Below, piece by piece: positions 1-8,333 of a stretch of 64,000 nucleotides of DNA; the stretch's first letter is position 1, and each line of letters starts with the position of its first letter. This DNA comes from Microbaculum marinum (GTDB lineage: Bacteria; Pseudomonadota; Alphaproteobacteria; Rhizobiales; Tepidamorphaceae). The notes under the pieces were generated by a model. That model did no database searches and had not been told where the DNA came from. It saw only the letters and a program-made list of their open reading frames with translations. The stretch lies in NCBI RefSeq assembly GCF_042646165.1, contig NZ_JBHRTC010000015.1, one strand, 5' to 3'. Made by a program: the position numbers and the translations under genes.

Positions 1-267
1 GCCCCAGGACTTCTCCGTGGCGTCGATGACCGAGGTGGCGACGCCCGGCACCACGCGCTGGAACTTGGCGCGGTTCTGCGCGGTCAGCTCGTCGCGATGC
101 GCCAGCACGCAGGCCTTGGCCCCGCCGCCGATCATCTCGCCGGTGACCGCCGAGAGCATGATGGTCTTGCCCGCGCCGGTGGGCGCCACGCCCAGCGTGT
201 TGCCGCGGGAAGCGAGCGCAGCAACGCTGCGCTCGACGAAGGTCTTCTGGCGGGGGCGCAGGCGCAT
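1..267 (-). CDS. DEAD/DEAH-box helicase, N-terminal part (cut by window edge)
   Basis: The reading frame runs from an ATG at 267 through base 1 (89 codons) without a stop. The visible N-terminus has a Q-motif-like start (MRLRPRQ), a Walker A motif (APTGAGKT, about residues 32-39) and a motif Ia-like stretch (VLAHRDEL) typical of superfamily 2 helicases. Such helicases are common in phage replication/recombination modules, where they unwind branched DNA. It is the last visible gene of a minus-strand series starting at 3301 and lies 13 bases downstream of the OB-fold-like gene. Motif II onward is beyond the window, so the subfamily cannot be fixed. Confidence 0.82.
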   Translation of the reverse strand, partial: MRLRPRQKTFVERSVAALASRGNTLGVAPTGAGKTIMLSAVTGEMIGGGAKACVLAHRDELTAQNRAKFQRVVPGVATSVIDATEKSWG

Positions 268-280
268 GGCCGGTCTCCCC

Positions 281-910
281 TTACTGCGCCCAGCTCGGCC
301 GACCGGCGAACCCGGGGGCGGACGAGGGCTGGCTGGGCTGATGTGCGGGTGCCGCAGGGGTGGTCTGCTGCGGGGCATGCCCGGCTGCACCGTGTCCGCC
401 AAACTGCAGCGGTGCAGTCCCCATGACCCGCGCGTAATCGCGATGATCCGGCGTGACCGCGCTGCGGATCTCGTTCTTGTCGTCGCCGCTGGCGTCGGTG
501 CCGATGTCGATGCGGGCGATGAACTCGATCCCGTCGAGATCGGCGAAGCCGTTGATCCGCCGCGCCGCCTGCGCCTCGGCCGACATGTCCTTGTCGGAAA
601 TCCCGCGCGCCGAGTTCAGCATGCCGCGCACGAGGCTGCGGCCCATGTTCGCCCAGTCCGGCCCCTTGGGGCTGTAAAGCCCGATCAGGGTGAAGATCTT
701 GCGCCGGGCATACTGACCCTCGGTTACCGTGAACTCGCCGTTGAGATAGACAGCACCCGTCGAGCCGCGCGTGGCATAGCCGCCGGTCCAACCCTGCGAG
801 GCATCGTCGAAGCCGCCGGGGCGGATGGTCAGGCGCACCTTGGCCAGCGTGCCCTTGGGGATCAGGTTGGTGTTGCTCTGCGCGTCGTTGAAATCGTTCC
901 AGGAACCCAT
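281..910 (-). CDS. Phage-type OB-fold-like protein, possible ssDNA-binding (DUF669-like)
   Basis: A 209-residue protein with an excellent ribosome site (AGGAGG six bases before the ATG). Residues about 15-90 have the layout of DUF669-type phage proteins: an N-terminal PxGT segment, then a beta-rich stretch with an EGxYxxRKIF motif followed by a short NMGRSLVRG helix. DUF669 proteins sit beside RecA-like ATPases in phage genomes and are suspected single-strand DNA binders. Here the neighbours are a RecA-like ATPase upstream and a helicase downstream, which supports that role. The last 50 residues are low-complexity (A/P/Q/G-rich), as in the tails of many SSBs. The assignment is by layout only, not a firm family match. 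Confidence 0.5.
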   Translation of the reverse strand: MGSWNDFNDAQSNTNLIPKGTLAKVRLTIRPGGFDDASQGWTGGYATRGSTGAVYLNGEFTVTEGQYARRKIFTLIGLYSPKGPDWANMGRSLVRGMLNSARGISDKDMSAEAQAARRINGFADLDGIEFIARIDIGTDASGDDKNEIRSAVTPDHRDYARVMGTAPLQFGGHGAAGHAPQQTTPAAPAHQPSQPSSAPGFAGRPSWAQ

Positions 911-929
911 GGGGAACCTCCTTTTCTGA

Positions 930-1802
930 TCAGGATTGCAGTTGGGATTGGGCGTCAGCCGCCGGATCGGCGGGTGGCGGGGTGTAGGTCAGGCGCTTGG
1001 GCGCTGGCGCGACAGGGGCGCGGATCTTCGTCATCAGGCGGCCGAGGTGAGGCTCCTCGACCTGATCCAGACGGCCGGAGCGATCCTTGGCCGGAAAGCC
1101 CCAGGGGTTGATCGTCTGGCAAACGAAGGCGCGATAGGGATCGCCATCGGCCTTCAGCTCCGCCATGGTGATTACCTCGTCGACGATCCCCGGCAACTCC
1201 AACCCGGTCTTCGAGCCGTCGATCTGCGGCTGGAACACCTTGCGATTGAAGTCGTCGAGCTTCTCGTCGAGGATTCCGACGAACCAGACGTTCTTGGCCC
1301 GCGTGTGCTGGAGATGGGTGAGCCAGCCGATCATCTCGCGGCCGTGCAGCCCGTAGGCCCCGCGCACATCCGGCTTGCCAGTCTTCTCCGACAGCGCCTC
1401 GGGCTGGCCCTTGCACCAGCCGAAGCACAGCCGCCCCGCCACGGTGATCGAGTCCACGAAGATCGTGTCGTAGCGGTCGAGCGCGGCCGGATCACCGAAG
1501 CGGTCGCAGACGGCCTTGTAATGCGCGGGGCTGTAGGGTTGCTCGTCGCGCAGCGCCGGGTTCGGTCCGCCGATGAACACCGCGAAATCCCGGCATTCCG
1601 TCCAGGTCCGCGGCCGGATGCTGTCGCCCTCCCAGCCCTCGATGGCGAGATCGCCCGCCTCGAGATCCATGAACAGGGTCGTCGATGCGTTCAGGGTCCA
1701 GAGGAGCGACGTCTTCCCGATGCCGGATTTGCCGAAGATGCAGCCCTTGATCCCGCGTGGCTCGGCCAGCCGCTGGTCGGCGCTGATGATCGGGAGGCTC
1801 AT
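930..1802 (-). CDS. Phage P-loop ATPase, RecA-like (Sak4 type)
   Basis: A 290-residue protein. It has a Walker A motif near the N-terminus (GKSGIGKT, residues 24-31) and a hydrophobic strand ending in Asp (YDTIFVDS, near residue 108) that suits Walker B. The layout fits the phage nucleotide-binding/Sak4 family, RecA-core ATPases that aid single-strand annealing with a partner SSB. The start at 1802 overlaps the stop of the preceding gene in an ATGA, indicating translational coupling; a longer in-frame start at 2006 would run deep into that gene and is rejected. The C-terminus is a short P/A/Q-rich tail. Confidence 0.68.
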   Translation of the reverse strand: MSLPIISADQRLAEPRGIKGCIFGKSGIGKTSLLWTLNASTTLFMDLEAGDLAIEGWEGDSIRPRTWTECRDFAVFIGGPNPALRDEQPYSPAHYKAVCDRFGDPAALDRYDTIFVDSITVAGRLCFGWCKGQPEALSEKTGKPDVRGAYGLHGREMIGWLTHLQHTRAKNVWFVGILDEKLDDFNRKVFQPQIDGSKTGLELPGIVDEVITMAELKADGDPYRAFVCQTINPWGFPAKDRSGRLDQVEEPHLGRLMTKIRAPVAPAPKRLTYTPPPADPAADAQSQLQS

Positions 1803-2332
1803 TGATCGTCCCCCTGCGGGACGATCTCGATCTTCAGCGTGCCGGGACGGACGGTGCGCGCGGGCTCGAAACCGGCACGGATGGCATCGGGCCAGGCGGC
1901 GTATTTGCGCTCGGGCACCTTGAAGGCGATGTCGACATACTGGGCGGGATCGTCCCCGGCGGCGCGGATACGCTCGACCATGGCGGCGAGGCGATCCTGG
2001 TCCCAATCCACCCGCTTCGGCAGATCCGCGACCACGGTGAAATCGCCGTCGTCGAAGCGGATCGTGCCGGTGTCCTTGCCCGCCGCCTGCCGTTCCTCGG
2101 CGGCGCGGGTGGCGTAGCGGACCGTCAGTGCGCCATCGAGGCGGGTCTTCGCATCCTTGTCGCGCTTGATGCGCTCATCGACATCGCGCTGCAGGATGGC
2201 CAGCAGTTCGACGGGCAGCTGGGCGATGTCCTGTAAGCCGAGGCCCGGCAGGTCGTCGACGGTGGGGGTGTTCGCGGGGAATGGCATGTAAGGGTCTCCA
2301 TGATCGGCAAAAAGGGATTGGAAGGCGGTCAT
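1799..2332 (-). CDS. Hypothetical phage-module protein, 177 aa
   Basis: I do not recognise the family. The protein is acidic and helical: residues 40-90 (LLAILQRDVDERIKRDKDAKTR) look like an extended helix, followed by a beta-rich segment (TGTIRFDDGDFTVVADLPKRV) and a helix that begins WDQDRLAAMVERIRAAG. The start at 2332 has GGAGG seven bases upstream and forms ATGA with the preceding stop; an alternative ATG at 2287 also has GGAG upstream. The gene is translationally coupled on both sides, so it probably acts with the adjacent RecA-like ATPase. No catalytic motif is visible. Confidence 0.6.
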   Translation of the reverse strand: MTAFQSLFADHGDPYMPFPANTPTVDDLPGLGLQDIAQLPVELLAILQRDVDERIKRDKDAKTRLDGALTVRYATRAAEERQAAGKDTGTIRFDDGDFTVVADLPKRVDWDQDRLAAMVERIRAAGDDPAQYVDIAFKVPERKYAAWPDAIRAGFEPARTVRPGTLKIEIVPQGDDQ

Positions 2333-2685
2333 CAGGCGGCCTCCTGCTCGGCGAGCAGGAGCGCGGACAGCGAGACGGCCGCGGCCTTCGGTTTGGGGCG
2401 GGCGACGGCGATGTAGGCGAACTGGTCGGGGCCCGTGCGCTCCTGCACCAGGTGCACGAGGCCCTGTTCGGCGGCCCAGAAGGCGCGCGAACCGAGCCGT
2501 GCCAGTTCCGCGCGCTGCTGATCCGGGAGCCGGGCGAACATCGGGAAGATGTCGAGAACCAGAAAGCCGCGATGGTATTCGAGCCGGTCGCCCGGCACGG
2601 CCTGCGCCACCCAGGCGCAGAACTCGATCTCGGTGAGCGGTCGGCGGGCGCGGACCGTGATGAAGGGGGTGGTGCCCATGAACAT
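2332..2685 (-). CDS. Hypothetical phage-module protein, 117 aa
   Basis: A small protein with no family I can name. It is mixed alpha/beta; the central segment has a hydrophobic strand (FLVLDIFPMF) and an Arg/Ala-rich helix, and the C-terminus is Ala-rich. The ATG at 2685 follows AAGGAGGAGATC, a strong ribosome site; a second ATG two codons later is possible. It lies 22 bases downstream of the sigma-like gene and overlaps the next gene by ATGA, so it is part of the same operon. Confidence 0.58.
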   Translation of the reverse strand: MFMGTTPFITVRARRPLTEIEFCAWVAQAVPGDRLEYHRGFLVLDIFPMFARLPDQQRAELARLGSRAFWAAEQGLVHLVQERTGPDQFAYIAVARPKPKAAAVSLSALLLAEQEAA

Positions 2686-2707
2686 GATCTCCTCCTTTCG
2701 CCTCTAC

Positions 2708-3301
2708 TCAGGCCGCCGCGAGATCGTCCCAGGCTGGACCGAGACCGTGGACGGTGAGGACGTGGCGGAGATCGGCGAGGCGGCGGTAGAGCGCGGACCG
2801 GCTGCCGAAACCCTCGGCCGCGAGCGCGGTGACGGGGCGATGCGCCAGCGCCGCGCAGAACCGGCGATCCTCGGCCGGCAGCCGCGCGAGGGCGGCCTGC
2901 AGGGCGTGGTGAAGTTCGGTGACAGCGGCGGCGCAGCAGGTCTGGCCGTGCCAGGCGGCAAGGCCGTCGTCCTCGGTCAGCGTGTCGCCGACCGGCTCGC
3001 GGGTACTGGCCAGCGGCACCTCGAGCGAGAGCAGCGACCCGCCCTGCGCACGGCGCTGACGGTGGTGACGCATCGCGATCCGCGAGGATTGGTTGCGCAG
3101 GACGATGTTGGCGAAGGCGCCAATGCTGCCACGCGACGGATCGTAGGCGGACAAGCGGCGCAGCAGATCGACCAGAAGGTCCTGGCCCAGATCCTCGCGC
3201 TCGCAGAGCGGCAGGCTCAGCTTGCGCCGGAGGCGTTGCGCCGCCGCATCGGCCTCGCGGATGATGGTTTCAATGTCGTCGGGGAAGAGTTCGATCTGCA
3301 T
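2708..3301 (-). CDS. Sigma-70 family (ECF-like) sigma factor of the element
   Basis: A 197-residue protein. Residues about 35-85 match sigma-70 region 2: EREDLGQDLLVDLLRRLSAYDP, a GSIGAFANIVLRN helix, then a basic RHHRQRR segment. The C-terminal 60 residues suit region 4, with a predicted helix-turn-helix around AAEGFGSRSALYRRLADLR. Region 1 is absent, as in group 4 factors. No anti-sigma partner is adjacent. It is the first gene of the minus-strand operon down to the helicase, so it may direct RNA polymerase to this element's own promoters. The repeats at 3380-3434, just upstream of its start, are the obvious place for such a promoter or operator. Confidence 0.72.
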   Translation of the reverse strand: MQIELFPDDIETIIREADAAAQRLRRKLSLPLCEREDLGQDLLVDLLRRLSAYDPSRGSIGAFANIVLRNQSSRIAMRHHRQRRAQGGSLLSLEVPLASTREPVGDTLTEDDGLAAWHGQTCCAAAVTELHHALQAALARLPAEDRRFCAALAHRPVTALAAEGFGSRSALYRRLADLRHVLTVHGLGPAWDDLAAA

Positions 3302-3379
3302 CGCTGTGCGCCTCGGTCATCGTTTCTGATGAGCCCAAGGTGCCGGATGCGGTCGCCGCGCAGGTGGGAACGGCGTGGG

Positions 3380-3434
3380 AATAAGGTGGGGGTTTGGTGG
3401 GCCGACTTATTTGCCGGAACTAGGCCAACTTATT
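3380..3434. promoter_or_regulatory. Repeat cluster upstream of the sigma-like operon
   Basis: The 214-base gap between the sigma-like gene and the DUF4238 gene carries two copies of GGCCRACTTATT in direct orientation (3400-3411 and 3423-3434, 23 bases apart) and an inverted AATAAG at 3380-3385. The spacing of about two helical turns fits protein binding on one DNA face. The site would lie about 80-130 bases upstream of the sigma-gene start, a good place for an operator or for promoter elements read by the element's own sigma factor. Function is inferred. Confidence 0.35.
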
Positions 3435-3515
3435 GAGTCGGGGTCACGCACAGCCGGTGCTCGCGCAATGCAGATGTTCAGGCGGACGGGGATTCTATTT
3501 GACAGTGCCTGGCGG

Positions 3516-5957
3516 TCACCGTTCCGCTCCATTGCCTTTTACAAACAAGGCCATCGGCACACTCGCGAGGTGGTGCTCGGAGCTGGACATCAAGAGGAGC
3601 CGATTGACGGTGTTGTCCTGGATGCCACCAGCGGGCAAAAGGCACGACACCCGCGCTTCCGACAGCTGAGCTCCAGACTTCTTCGCGACCTGCACCGTCG
3701 AGGCGTGGACACGCTTGAATTCAGCATTGAGGCTGGCTTCAAAATTTGGCTTTGCGCCTCCTTTCGGAAACGCTGACAGGTACTTGAAGACCTTTCGCAT
3801 GATGTCTGGATAGCCTCGAAATACTCGACGCCCGGCGAAGGCGGCGATTTCCTGGACGTCGTACGGGAAGATAAAGTCAGCTTGCTCCATGCCAGCTCGT
3901 AACTGACTCAGCGGCGGTGCACCCTGCGTGCCGCGTCCTGCTGCCGTCACCAGCTCGCGCCAGCGGAACACGCTGTCGGTGACGATGCATGAGCCGGTAG
4001 CCTGCGCGAGATACATCGAGATCTCGAAGTTTGGCGCCAACTTAAACGGCGTGAACTGTCCGCCACCCTCGCCGCCCTCGAGCGATCCCTCTTGTAGCAC
4101 GGCAAGTGGGTCTTGCTCACGAAGCATCTCGAAGCCATCCAAAAGGTCCTCGACAGCCTTTTCATCCAGTTCGGGAGAATTTCGGAGAACTTGGCGCCGA
4201 AGCGCCTCTCGTGGCAGCAGCAACATGCTCCGCTTGTGGTCATCCTTCATCAGCTCCGCCAAGCCGGGTTCTTCATCTGGATCGACTCTCATTCCCTGTG
4301 ACCGAAACTTTGCCATTTCGAACATCTGATCGCGCAAATGAAAATCGAAGTTGCAGGGATCGGGAAATAAGGTGACGAGACCTTGTTCGACAAGCGGCAT
4401 GATCGCCATGAACAAAATGACCGACTTCAGGAATTCCTGCCGATACGTCTTGGGGTGTTCGAGCGGACTGAACTCCTTGTTTACGGTTCTTGGGTGAATA
4501 AAGGGGTGCTCGATCAGCAGTTCGTCGAAATAGAGTGATAGGCCAAGCGCACTGTTCGAAATAAAAGAAGGATGTAGAAATCCGGTGTAAATCCCACGAG
4601 CCAAACCATCAGGCTTTGGCAGCATCGCAAGCAAGTTTGTCTCGCGCGGCCACAAGGCGTCGTAGATCCCATACACTTCCTTGATCTTCTCATCGGTAAT
4701 CTCGCGGCGCACGGTGGCCCAATCGCGGTCTTCCGCGAGACCCAGAATTTTGGAGATGCCTGTAAAAAGCATCAAGTTGCGCTCGCGGATACTGCGCTCC
4801 GCCCATGTGGGTCGGAGCGCAACGGGCTTGCGCTCGCAGCACGCACCAAACGCGCGGCTCGACCCGCAACCGCAGGGATCGCGAGAGTGAGGTGTCTTCG
4901 CTGGCGGCTTCTTCCTTAGAAATTCACGTTCCTTTTCAGTCCTTCCGAAAGCGTCCTGATAATAGACTTCGCCGTTCTCGAAGCGAGCATACATCTCGCC
5001 ACCAAAGCGCCAAAGATCGTTCTTGGGGGGAAGGAAGGTACCGCGCAGGTCGGCCCAAGGTTCAGCAGACGAGATCTCTGGGAAAAGCCATTCCTCTTTG
5101 CCAGCCGCGATGTACCGCCTCGCTCGCGCCTTGAGCAGTCGGTTGATCCGGATGACCTCTTGGCTCGCAAGCTTGCGCGTACGTATGAACGCGTCAGTGC
5201 GAACCATCGAATTGCGATAGTTGCCCGCGAAGGTCCGCTTCTCAAGCGGGTTGGCCGAATGCTCTTCTGCATATTCAAGATTCGTTAGTATGAGGCAAAA
5301 ATCCCGATTGAGTGGGAAGACAGTCTGCGAGCCTTTAAGCGCGATCGACGGTTCTTTCGGATAGCAGTTGCCCGTCCCATCGGGTGGTATGGCGTAGTTG
5401 TAGACAGTGACCGGATGGTCGCTCACGATGAATTTAACGTCGGCGTCCTGCGCCGACACGATCTCTCTAACCCCTTCCGTCCAAATCGTGCAGTGCATCA
5501 TGCGGATGCCTTGCATCTCGAACATGAGTTCGTTCTGCGTCAGTCGAGGGTACTGCGCACTTAACCAGTCGAGCCCTTTAGGCGTACGGATTTTTTGGAT
5601 GTCGAGATATTCAAAGAATGTTTTGAAGTGACGATGCTGCTCGCTGGCATCGTCGCCCACAAAGGCGCGGACGGCATGAGCTCCGCGCGTATCGATATCA
5701 CCGAATAGCTTCCGCTCAATTTCGTCATTCACCGACGTACCGAAGAAGGTAGAATACAGGTCCCGCTGGCAGAAGGCTCGTGATGTGGGCGAAACGAATT
5801 TCGATCTCCCAGTTACAACGCGACCGTCCGATCGCACGTGCTGGGGCGGGATCAGATCAAGATACGAATAGGTGTTTTGGCCTGGCTCAAAGAAGCCCTG
5901 CTGGTACCATTGGGGTACGTAATGGTTATTGCGTGTCTTCGTCATTTTTCTGAGCAT
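3516..5957 (-). CDS. DUF4238 / SEC-C zinc-motif protein, 813 aa, function unknown
   Basis: Residues 10-20 (NNHYVPQWYQQGF region) and 175-183 (KFIVSDHPV) are the two signature segments of DUF4238, a family of uncharacterised bacterial proteins. Residues 362-374 (CGCGSSRAFGACC) are a textbook SEC-C zinc motif (CxCx8CC), as seen in SecA C-termini and many fusions. The remaining 440 residues are a mixed alpha/beta domain I do not recognise. DUF4238 proteins usually end near 300 residues, so this is an extended fusion. The DNA is clearly richer in A/T than its neighbours and contains more rare-looking codons, a sign of separate acquisition. Two ATGs are possible (5957, 5945); neither has a strong ribosome site. 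A role in phage defence or as an effector is plausible but unproven. Confidence 0.75.
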   Translation of the reverse strand: MLRKMTKTRNNHYVPQWYQQGFFEPGQNTYSYLDLIPPQHVRSDGRVVTGRSKFVSPTSRAFCQRDLYSTFFGTSVNDEIERKLFGDIDTRGAHAVRAFVGDDASEQHRHFKTFFEYLDIQKIRTPKGLDWLSAQYPRLTQNELMFEMQGIRMMHCTIWTEGVREIVSAQDADVKFIVSDHPVTVYNYAIPPDGTGNCYPKEPSIALKGSQTVFPLNRDFCLILTNLEYAEEHSANPLEKRTFAGNYRNSMVRTDAFIRTRKLASQEVIRINRLLKARARRYIAAGKEEWLFPEISSAEPWADLRGTFLPPKNDLWRFGGEMYARFENGEVYYQDAFGRTEKEREFLRKKPPAKTPHSRDPCGCGSSRAFGACCERKPVALRPTWAERSIRERNLMLFTGISKILGLAEDRDWATVRREITDEKIKEVYGIYDALWPRETNLLAMLPKPDGLARGIYTGFLHPSFISNSALGLSLYFDELLIEHPFIHPRTVNKEFSPLEHPKTYRQEFLKSVILFMAIMPLVEQGLVTLFPDPCNFDFHLRDQMFEMAKFRSQGMRVDPDEEPGLAELMKDDHKRSMLLLPREALRRQVLRNSPELDEKAVEDLLDGFEMLREQDPLAVLQEGSLEGGEGGGQFTPFKLAPNFEISMYLAQATGSCIVTDSVFRWRELVTAAGRGTQGAPPLSQLRAGMEQADFIFPYDVQEIAAFAGRRVFRGYPDIMRKVFKYLSAFPKGGAKPNFEASLNAEFKRVHASTVQVAKKSGAQLSEARVSCLLPAGGIQDNTVNRLLLMSSSEHHLASVPMALFVKGNGAER

Positions 5958-6044
5958 TTGCGGCTTGGTGGACTGGGTGATTCTGAGCCAAGTATATCTT
6001 GTGAGAAAAGATGTCGGCGGACGACCCCTCGTCGAGCATCCGGC

Positions 6045-6995
6045 TCAACCCTCGATCACGATCTCTGTTGCGGGGACGCTGAGCCGATAGCCCCGGCCGC
6101 GCACCGTTTCGATCAGGGCCTTGCTCTCGGTATCGGTGAACCCCGCAGCCTTGAAAGCGTCGCGCAGCTCGCGGATCAGATCCTTGGCCTCGCGCGCAGT
6201 CGTGGCTTCGACATGGGATCCGGAGGCGACCTGGTCGCGCGACTGCGCCTTTTCCAGCAGACGCTCGAACACGGGGAAAATCTGACGCGACAGGATGACG
6301 GAGCGACCATCCCATTGAACCTCGGCCGTGGCCCTTCGCACGCGAAGCACGGGCGCCAGCGGGACCGGCGCCAGAGCCGCGACGTCGATTGTGCCGCCGA
6401 GGCCATTTGTGGCGGGCGTCAGCACCTCAAGGGTTTCGATGAGATGAAAGCCCGCATCCTGATGTCGCCGGGCAGTCTCCGCTGGCAACGCCGGTGCGAG
6501 GATCGTGATGTCCGAACCCTGCGCGGCCTGGCGCAAAGATGCGATGATGCCGTCGCCGGTCAGGGCTACGGGCTCCAGCGCAAGAAACACCGCCCGACCC
6601 GATGGCGTGTCGCCGAGCCGCCAGACCTTCTCCGCCGCCAGTTTCGGGGTCGCGCTGAACCCTGCCGCCGCGCCGATTACGGATGCCAATGCCGCAGCAC
6701 CCATGCGGAACTCGCGCAAATCGTCCTCGGTGAGATCGACGTCGTGTCGGCGGTTGAGCGGGCACTCAGCACGATATCCATCGCCCGCTTTCCGGATCGG
6801 CCGACAGGGGAGTCCGCATTCGCAGGCGTCGCAGACATCCCAATCGGAGAGCGGCGCCTGTTCGACGAGGACACGTTTCGCCAGCAGCCGGTCAAAGCCC
6901 GGACCGAAGAACGGCGCGGCAAGCTCGCCAGGCAGGATTGCGTCGTCGCCAGCCTCACTCAGCCGCGTCAACAACCTCAAAATCGTCTCGGTCAT
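6045..6995 (-). CDS. Unknown protein with Cys cluster and winged-helix-like C-terminus
   Basis: A 316-residue protein of unknown family. Residues 55-78 hold a Cys cluster (C55, C58, C60, C64, C78) that could bind zinc. The last 90 residues resemble an OmpR/PhoB-type winged helix: a VQWDGRSVILSRQIFPVFERLL start and a wing ending ETVRGRGYRL. The middle is a hydrophobic alpha/beta stretch (VFLALEPVAL, DITILAPALP). It overlaps the upstream gene by 41 bases, so the two proteins are almost certainly made together. It could be a DNA-binding partner of the 413-residue protein. GC content is like the chromosome, unlike the adjacent DUF4238 gene. Confidence 0.62.
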   Translation of the reverse strand: MTETILRLLTRLSEAGDDAILPGELAAPFFGPGFDRLLAKRVLVEQAPLSDWDVCDACECGLPCRPIRKAGDGYRAECPLNRRHDVDLTEDDLREFRMGAAALASVIGAAAGFSATPKLAAEKVWRLGDTPSGRAVFLALEPVALTGDGIIASLRQAAQGSDITILAPALPAETARRHQDAGFHLIETLEVLTPATNGLGGTIDVAALAPVPLAPVLRVRRATAEVQWDGRSVILSRQIFPVFERLLEKAQSRDQVASGSHVEATTAREAKDLIRELRDAFKAAGFTDTESKALIETVRGRGYRLSVPATEIVIEG

Positions 6996-8196
6996 TCATC
7001 AGCCCGTTCCGTTCGATCAGCTTCATCACCCGCGCCTCATGCTGGGTCCGGCGGAACTGCACGACGCCCGGGGGCCGCAGCTTGACCGTGACCTGCGGCT
7101 GGCGCTTGCCGTCGCCCTTGAACAAGATCCGGAACACGAGCTCGCCCAGCCTCCAGGCGCCGCCGAACGAGACCGGTGTGCTGCCGAAATGCTGGAGCGC
7201 GTCACCGCCGAGATCCCGCGACCGCAGCGTGCGCACCACGCGGGGATACCCCTTCTTGCCGGGCGCCATCAGGTCGGCCGCCGCCTCGATGATCAGCACC
7301 TTGTCTATCAGCGGATCGTAGGCGGCATCGAAGGTAAAGCCCGGTCCGGCCAGTTCGACCGGGCGCAGGGTATAGAGGTCCTGCGCGTCGTCACCGTCGA
7401 AGAAGCCTGGCCTGTCGAGGATGATCGAGGCGAAGAGTTCCGCGATCTCGGGCTGATGCGCCTTCCTGATGCGGGCCAGCCGCAACATCCCGGTGTTCTC
7501 GGAGTATCGCAGCACGGCGTGGGAAATCTGGCGCACGCTGATGACCCGTTCGACCTGGCCCTCAACGACCGGCATGGTCGAAACCATGGAGCCGTGGCTG
7601 ACCACGAGGTTGATCTCGTCATCGTCGTCGTAGTCTCCGACCCGGCAGTAGTCCCCGAGAAACGCGTCACGGAAGAGCGCGGCAACGGCCGTCCGGAACG
7701 CCTCGACCTTCTCCGCCGTCAGATCGATCGCGACGCCACGTTCCCGCCCGGCATATTCATGCAGGCGGTCGGCGGTGAGCATCGCCATGTGATCGGCGGC
7801 CGCGTCAAACAGATCGGGATGCTCCAGAAACACCCGGACGGCGATGTGCTTGGGATCATGCGCCTTGTTCGGCGAGTCCTCGTCGCCGGTCTTCATGTCG
7901 GGGAACAGATCGACGCCCTGACGGGCAGCCTGCGCCTGGATGATCTCGAGGCCGCGGGCATCGCCCAGTTCCGCGATGCGGTGCAGATCGCCGCGCAGCC
8001 CCTCGGGGTAGCTGTCCTCGGCGCCGGTCAGCAGTTTCTCCAGCGCCTCGCGGGCGACATCCTCCTCCTGGTCCAGCAGGTCGACGGAGAAGCCCTTGTA
8101 CTTGCCCTCGTGCCGCGCCAGCAGCGGCTTCATCAGGGCGAGATCAATGGTCTTGATGAACCGGGGGTTCACGAACTTCTTCAAATTGCCGGCCAC
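6955..8196 (-). CDS. Unknown 413-aa protein, first gene of a two-gene unit
   Basis: I do not recognise this family and see no classic catalytic motif. It is soluble, with an acidic patch near residue 190 (VGDYDDDDEINL) and a basic beta-rich C-terminal region (KGDGKRQPQVTVKLRPPGVVQFRR is typical of its last 60 residues). The GTG at 8196 is preferred because AAAGGGG lies seven bases upstream; an in-frame TTG at 8217 would put that sequence inside the gene. Its 3' end overlaps the next gene by 41 bases. It is divergent from the recombinase cassette, with 137 bases between start codons, so a shared control region is likely. Confidence 0.6.
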   Translation of the reverse strand: MAGNLKKFVNPRFIKTIDLALMKPLLARHEGKYKGFSVDLLDQEEDVAREALEKLLTGAEDSYPEGLRGDLHRIAELGDARGLEIIQAQAARQGVDLFPDMKTGDEDSPNKAHDPKHIAVRVFLEHPDLFDAAADHMAMLTADRLHEYAGRERGVAIDLTAEKVEAFRTAVAALFRDAFLGDYCRVGDYDDDDEINLVVSHGSMVSTMPVVEGQVERVISVRQISHAVLRYSENTGMLRLARIRKAHQPEIAELFASIILDRPGFFDGDDAQDLYTLRPVELAGPGFTFDAAYDPLIDKVLIIEAAADLMAPGKKGYPRVVRTLRSRDLGGDALQHFGSTPVSFGGAWRLGELVFRILFKGDGKRQPQVTVKLRPPGVVQFRRTQHEARVMKLIERNGLMNDRDDFEVVDAAE

Positions 8197-8333
8197 AACG
8201 AATCCCCTTTCCTGCAAGACAAGTGTTCCTGTTACGTTCTTTTGATCGATTCTTCAACCTGTGCGGGATCGGTTGGGACGCTTTCCGACATCGACGAGTA
8301 GAGGCCAGAGGAGACGACTGCTCCGAGGCCCGC

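Noticed and set aside
1803..2006. Longer start for the RecA-like ATPase at 2006
   Set aside because: The extra residues overlap the coupled upstream gene in another frame and are low-complexity; the ATGA overlap at 1802 is the natural start.
2550..3436. Plus-strand open frames in the left module
   Set aside because: They lie opposite the sigma-like gene and its neighbour, have low-complexity Arg/Gly composition and no family signals.
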